Shown here: piece by piece, positions 41,825-43,708 of the stretch
Position numbering within the stretch: the first letter of the stretch is position 1
Layout of the letters: every line of letters starts with the position of its first letter
Assembly: GCA_012719125.1 (NCBI GenBank)
Contig: JAAYAY010000383.1
Coordinates: 1 to 43,708, forward strand
Origin: Planctomycetaceae bacterium
GTDB lineage: Bacteria > Planctomycetota > Planctomycetia > Pirellulales > Thermoguttaceae
DNA length: 43,708 nucleotides
Direction of reading: 5' to 3'
Translations under genes and position numbers: made by a program
Notes under the pieces: generated by a model
What the model saw: only the letters and a program-made list of their open reading frames with translations
Databases searched by the model: none
Told to the model about the DNA's origin: nothing

Positions 41825-43708
41825 ATGACGGTCATTTACGCAAGATCGGTTCCAGCCCATCTGAGACGGGTGATGCTGTTTTCCTTTCTTCTGGCGGCAC
41901 ACGTCCTTCCGGCCGTCGCCCTCGCACAAAGTCCTCGGCTAGATACTTGCTGGCCCGCCTTCGATTACGACGGGAAATCGGCCCAGACCGACGCCTCGTA
42001 TTCAAGAACTGCTCTGCCGGGCTCGCAGCGCGAAACGGCTCGTTATACGGCCGAGTCGAGAACGATGGCGGCCGCAGACGGCAAGCTGCAGATCCGCCTG
42101 GACGGCAAGAACTACAAGGACTTCCCTGCAGCCGAGCATGGCGTCTCCTTGACGAACCTGTCCAAGACGGAGCCCACGGGGATTGTCGGCGATTTCCGAT
42201 CGCTCAAGCTCTCCGTCGACAAGCCGAACTCGGCGACCGCCGTCACGCTGAACGCCCTCCGCGGTTCCACCTGCAAGCCAACGGATTTCGTCCCGGAATC
42301 GTTCACGATTGAAGCCGGCAAAGAACAGGTTCTGACCACGACGTGCGGGAGGTCGTCGAACGATTACATCCCGTTCCTCGAACTCAATCTCGACGACAAG
42401 AGCGGTTATTTGTTTGTGGTTGGCTGGACGGGATCGTGGAAGGCACGGTTTGTGAATACCGGCAAGGCGGTTGACGTCGAAATCGGTATGGAACGCACCA
42501 ACTTCCGACTCATGCCGGGCGAGACGATTCGACAGCCGTCGGTCCTCGTGCTCACTCGGCAGAACCAGACTCGGCGGGAATTCAAGACCCTCGTCCACCG
42601 GTTCATGCTCGACAACAAGGTGCCTCGCGATTCCGCGGGCAAGGTCATTCCGCCAATCCTGGCGGTGGCGTCGGGAGGCGGGAACAAGACGCCGCAGATG
42701 ATGGCCGACGTCCTGCAATACTGCCTCGACAACAAGATGCCGTTCGACACCTATTGGGTCGATGCCGGCTGGTACGGCGCGCCCCACGAGGATGAACTGT
42801 ACTCCAACTGCGGGCCGAACTGGTACAAGTACGTCGGCGACTGGCGGGTCAATACAACCACCCATCCGACTGGCGACCTGCTGCCGATCGCCGACGCGGT
42901 CCACCAGGCCGGGTTGAAGTTCCTGCTCTGGTTCGAACCGGAACGCATGACCGACTCCGCGCCGATTCTAGAGACCCATCCGGAATTCCGGCACGGGCAA
43001 CTCGTCGACTACGGCAATCCCGAGACGCTCAAGTGGATTCAGGATACCGTCTACGGAATCATCGCCAAGCACGCGATCGACGTCTACCGCCAGGACTTCA
43101 ATATGGACCCCGGCCCCGTCTGGCGCGAGATGGATGCGGCGGACCGCGTCGGGATCGCCGAAGCGAAGCATATTGCGGGAATGTACAAGTTCCTGGACGA
43201 CATGCGAGCGAGATTTCCGGACATTCTCCGGGAGAACTGCTCGTCCGGCGGGCGGCGCATCGATATGGAGATGATCTCGCGGGCTCACACGTACTGCCGC
43301 AGCGACTACTACATCGGTCGCAAGCCGAACGACACCGCGTTCATCCTGGGACAGAATGCGACGCTCAACCTCATACCCTACCTGCCCTTCCAGGGCTGCG
43401 AATTCAACTGCGTGCCGGTCGGCGACGATTACGCGGCCTTCAGCATCATCTCGTCGGGGACCGTCATTACGCCGTCCGATTTCGACGGCGGCATCCTCCG
43501 GCGCAAGATAACCGACGACGAGACGGCCTGGTTCAAGAAGGTCTTCGATATCGCGATCCGCATGCGACCGTTCTATATGGGCGACTTCTACCAACTGACG
43601 GAGGAAACGGCCGCCGGCGACGACGTCTGGTGCGCGTGGCAATGCGACCGGCCCGATCTGAAGGCCGGTTTTGCGATCTTCTTCCGGCGCGGCGCCGCGC
43701 CGGAAGAA
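41825..43708 (+). CDS. GH36 alpha-galactosidase-like enzyme, cut by the window end
   Basis: The frame is open from ATG 41825 to the last base (628 codons, no stop), so the C-terminus is missing. A signal peptide is visible (VMLFSFLLAAHVLPAVALA). An N-terminal beta-sandwich (about 40-270: SGYLFVVGWTGSWKARFVNT) precedes the barrel. The barrel shows FDTYWVDAGWYG, KFLLWFEPERM, the nucleophile D424 in YRQDFNMDP, ENCSSGGRRID, and the acid/base D494 in YCRSDYY. These are the GH36 signatures, so removal of alpha-galactosyl residues is likely, though GH36 also includes alpha-N-acetylgalactosaminidases. A tgaggtg site lies 7 bases before the ATG. It lies 92 bases after the GH95/65-like gene and is probably the last or near-last gene of the run. 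Confidence 0.88.
   Translation, partial: MTVIYARSVPAHLRRVMLFSFLLAAHVLPAVALAQSPRLDTCWPAFDYDGKSAQTDASYSRTALPGSQRETARYTAESRTMAAADGKLQIRLDGKNYKDFPAAEHGVSLTNLSKTEPTGIVGDFRSLKLSVDKPNSATAVTLNALRGSTCKPTDFVPESFTIEAGKEQVLTTTCGRSSNDYIPFLELNLDDKSGYLFVVGWTGSWKARFVNTGKAVDVEIGMERTNFRLMPGETIRQPSVLVLTRQNQTRREFKTLVHRFMLDNKVPRDSAGKVIPPILAVASGGGNKTPQMMADVLQYCLDNKMPFDTYWVDAGWYGAPHEDELYSNCGPNWYKYVGDWRVNTTTHPTGDLLPIADAVHQAGLKFLLWFEPERMTDSAPILETHPEFRHGQLVDYGNPETLKWIQDTVYGIIAKHAIDVYRQDFNMDPGPVWREMDAADRVGIAEAKHIAGMYKFLDDMRARFPDILRENCSSGGRRIDMEMISRAHTYCRSDYYIGRKPNDTAFILGQNATLNLIPYLPFQGCEFNCVPVGDDYAAFSIISSGTVITPSDFDGGILRRKITDDETAWFKKVFDIAIRMRPFYMGDFYQLTEETAAGDDVWCAWQCDRPDLKAGFAIFFRRGAAPEE

Overview
The window is GC-rich DNA (low 60s percent by eye) of the kind found in Planctomycetota, or less likely the neighbouring Verrucomicrobiota/Lentisphaerota. 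This rests on Tat-exported Gfo/Idh/MocA oxidoreductases, HEAT-repeat secreted proteins, a DUF1593 protein, many exported glycosidases without SusC/SusD partners, a RAYT-type transposase with a GFWLPNDPRGSW motif, and abundant intergenic palindromic repeats. I see no rRNA, tRNA, CRISPR array or complete insertion sequence.

Layout. (1) Positions 1-1960 are an accessory, repeat-rich stretch. It holds an AT-rich small ORF, a REP-associated tyrosine transposase (RAYT) bracketed by direct copies of a 32-bp repeat, a decayed piece of a glycosidase-like gene, and four tandem 38-bp hairpin repeats. (2) 1968-5784 is a tight three-gene operon of exported proteins: a sugar-isomerase-like protein, a protein of unknown fold and a TIM barrel. 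It is followed by a sialidase-like protein (5996-7753). (3) 7754-8463 is a repeat-filled intergenic region with a 267-bp imperfect inverted repeat. (4) 8464-11645, minus strand, carries a clan GH-A-like/DUF1961 fusion and a DUF1593 protein. (5) 12175-21402, plus strand, carries a GH106 alpha-L-rhamnosidase-like enzyme, a truncated carbohydrate-binding protein, a ceramidase-like hydrolase, and a Gfo/Idh/MocA oxidoreductase followed by two HEAT-repeat proteins. (6) 21495-24092, minus strand, is a large glycosidase-like protein (possibly DUF5696). (7) From 24562 to beyond the window end, eleven plus-strand genes follow each other with gaps of at most about 115 bases. They are GH28 polygalacturonase, DUF6259-like, DUF4380-like, clan GH-A enzyme with inserted CBM, ThuA-like, Gfo/Idh/MocA (ThuB-like), a long HEAT protein, GH39-like, an alpha/alpha-barrel protein, GH95/GH65-like and GH36 alpha-galactosidase-like. 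A run of four TGTCAT-type direct repeats at 10-11 bp spacing, abutting a plausible promoter, sits at the head of this run.

Working together. GH106, GH28, GH36 and GH95-like enzymes point to breakdown of a pectin-like, rhamnose/galacturonate/galactose-containing plant or algal glycan outside the cytoplasm. The exported ThuA/ThuB-like pair inside the long operon suggests, by analogy with rhizobial ThuAB that make 3-keto disaccharides, that part of the process may be oxidative rather than purely hydrolytic. Two Gfo+HEAT modules in the window are paralogous: one has the HEAT region as two genes, the other as a single fused gene. These functional links are inference from family membership and gene order; no substrate is proven by the sequence.
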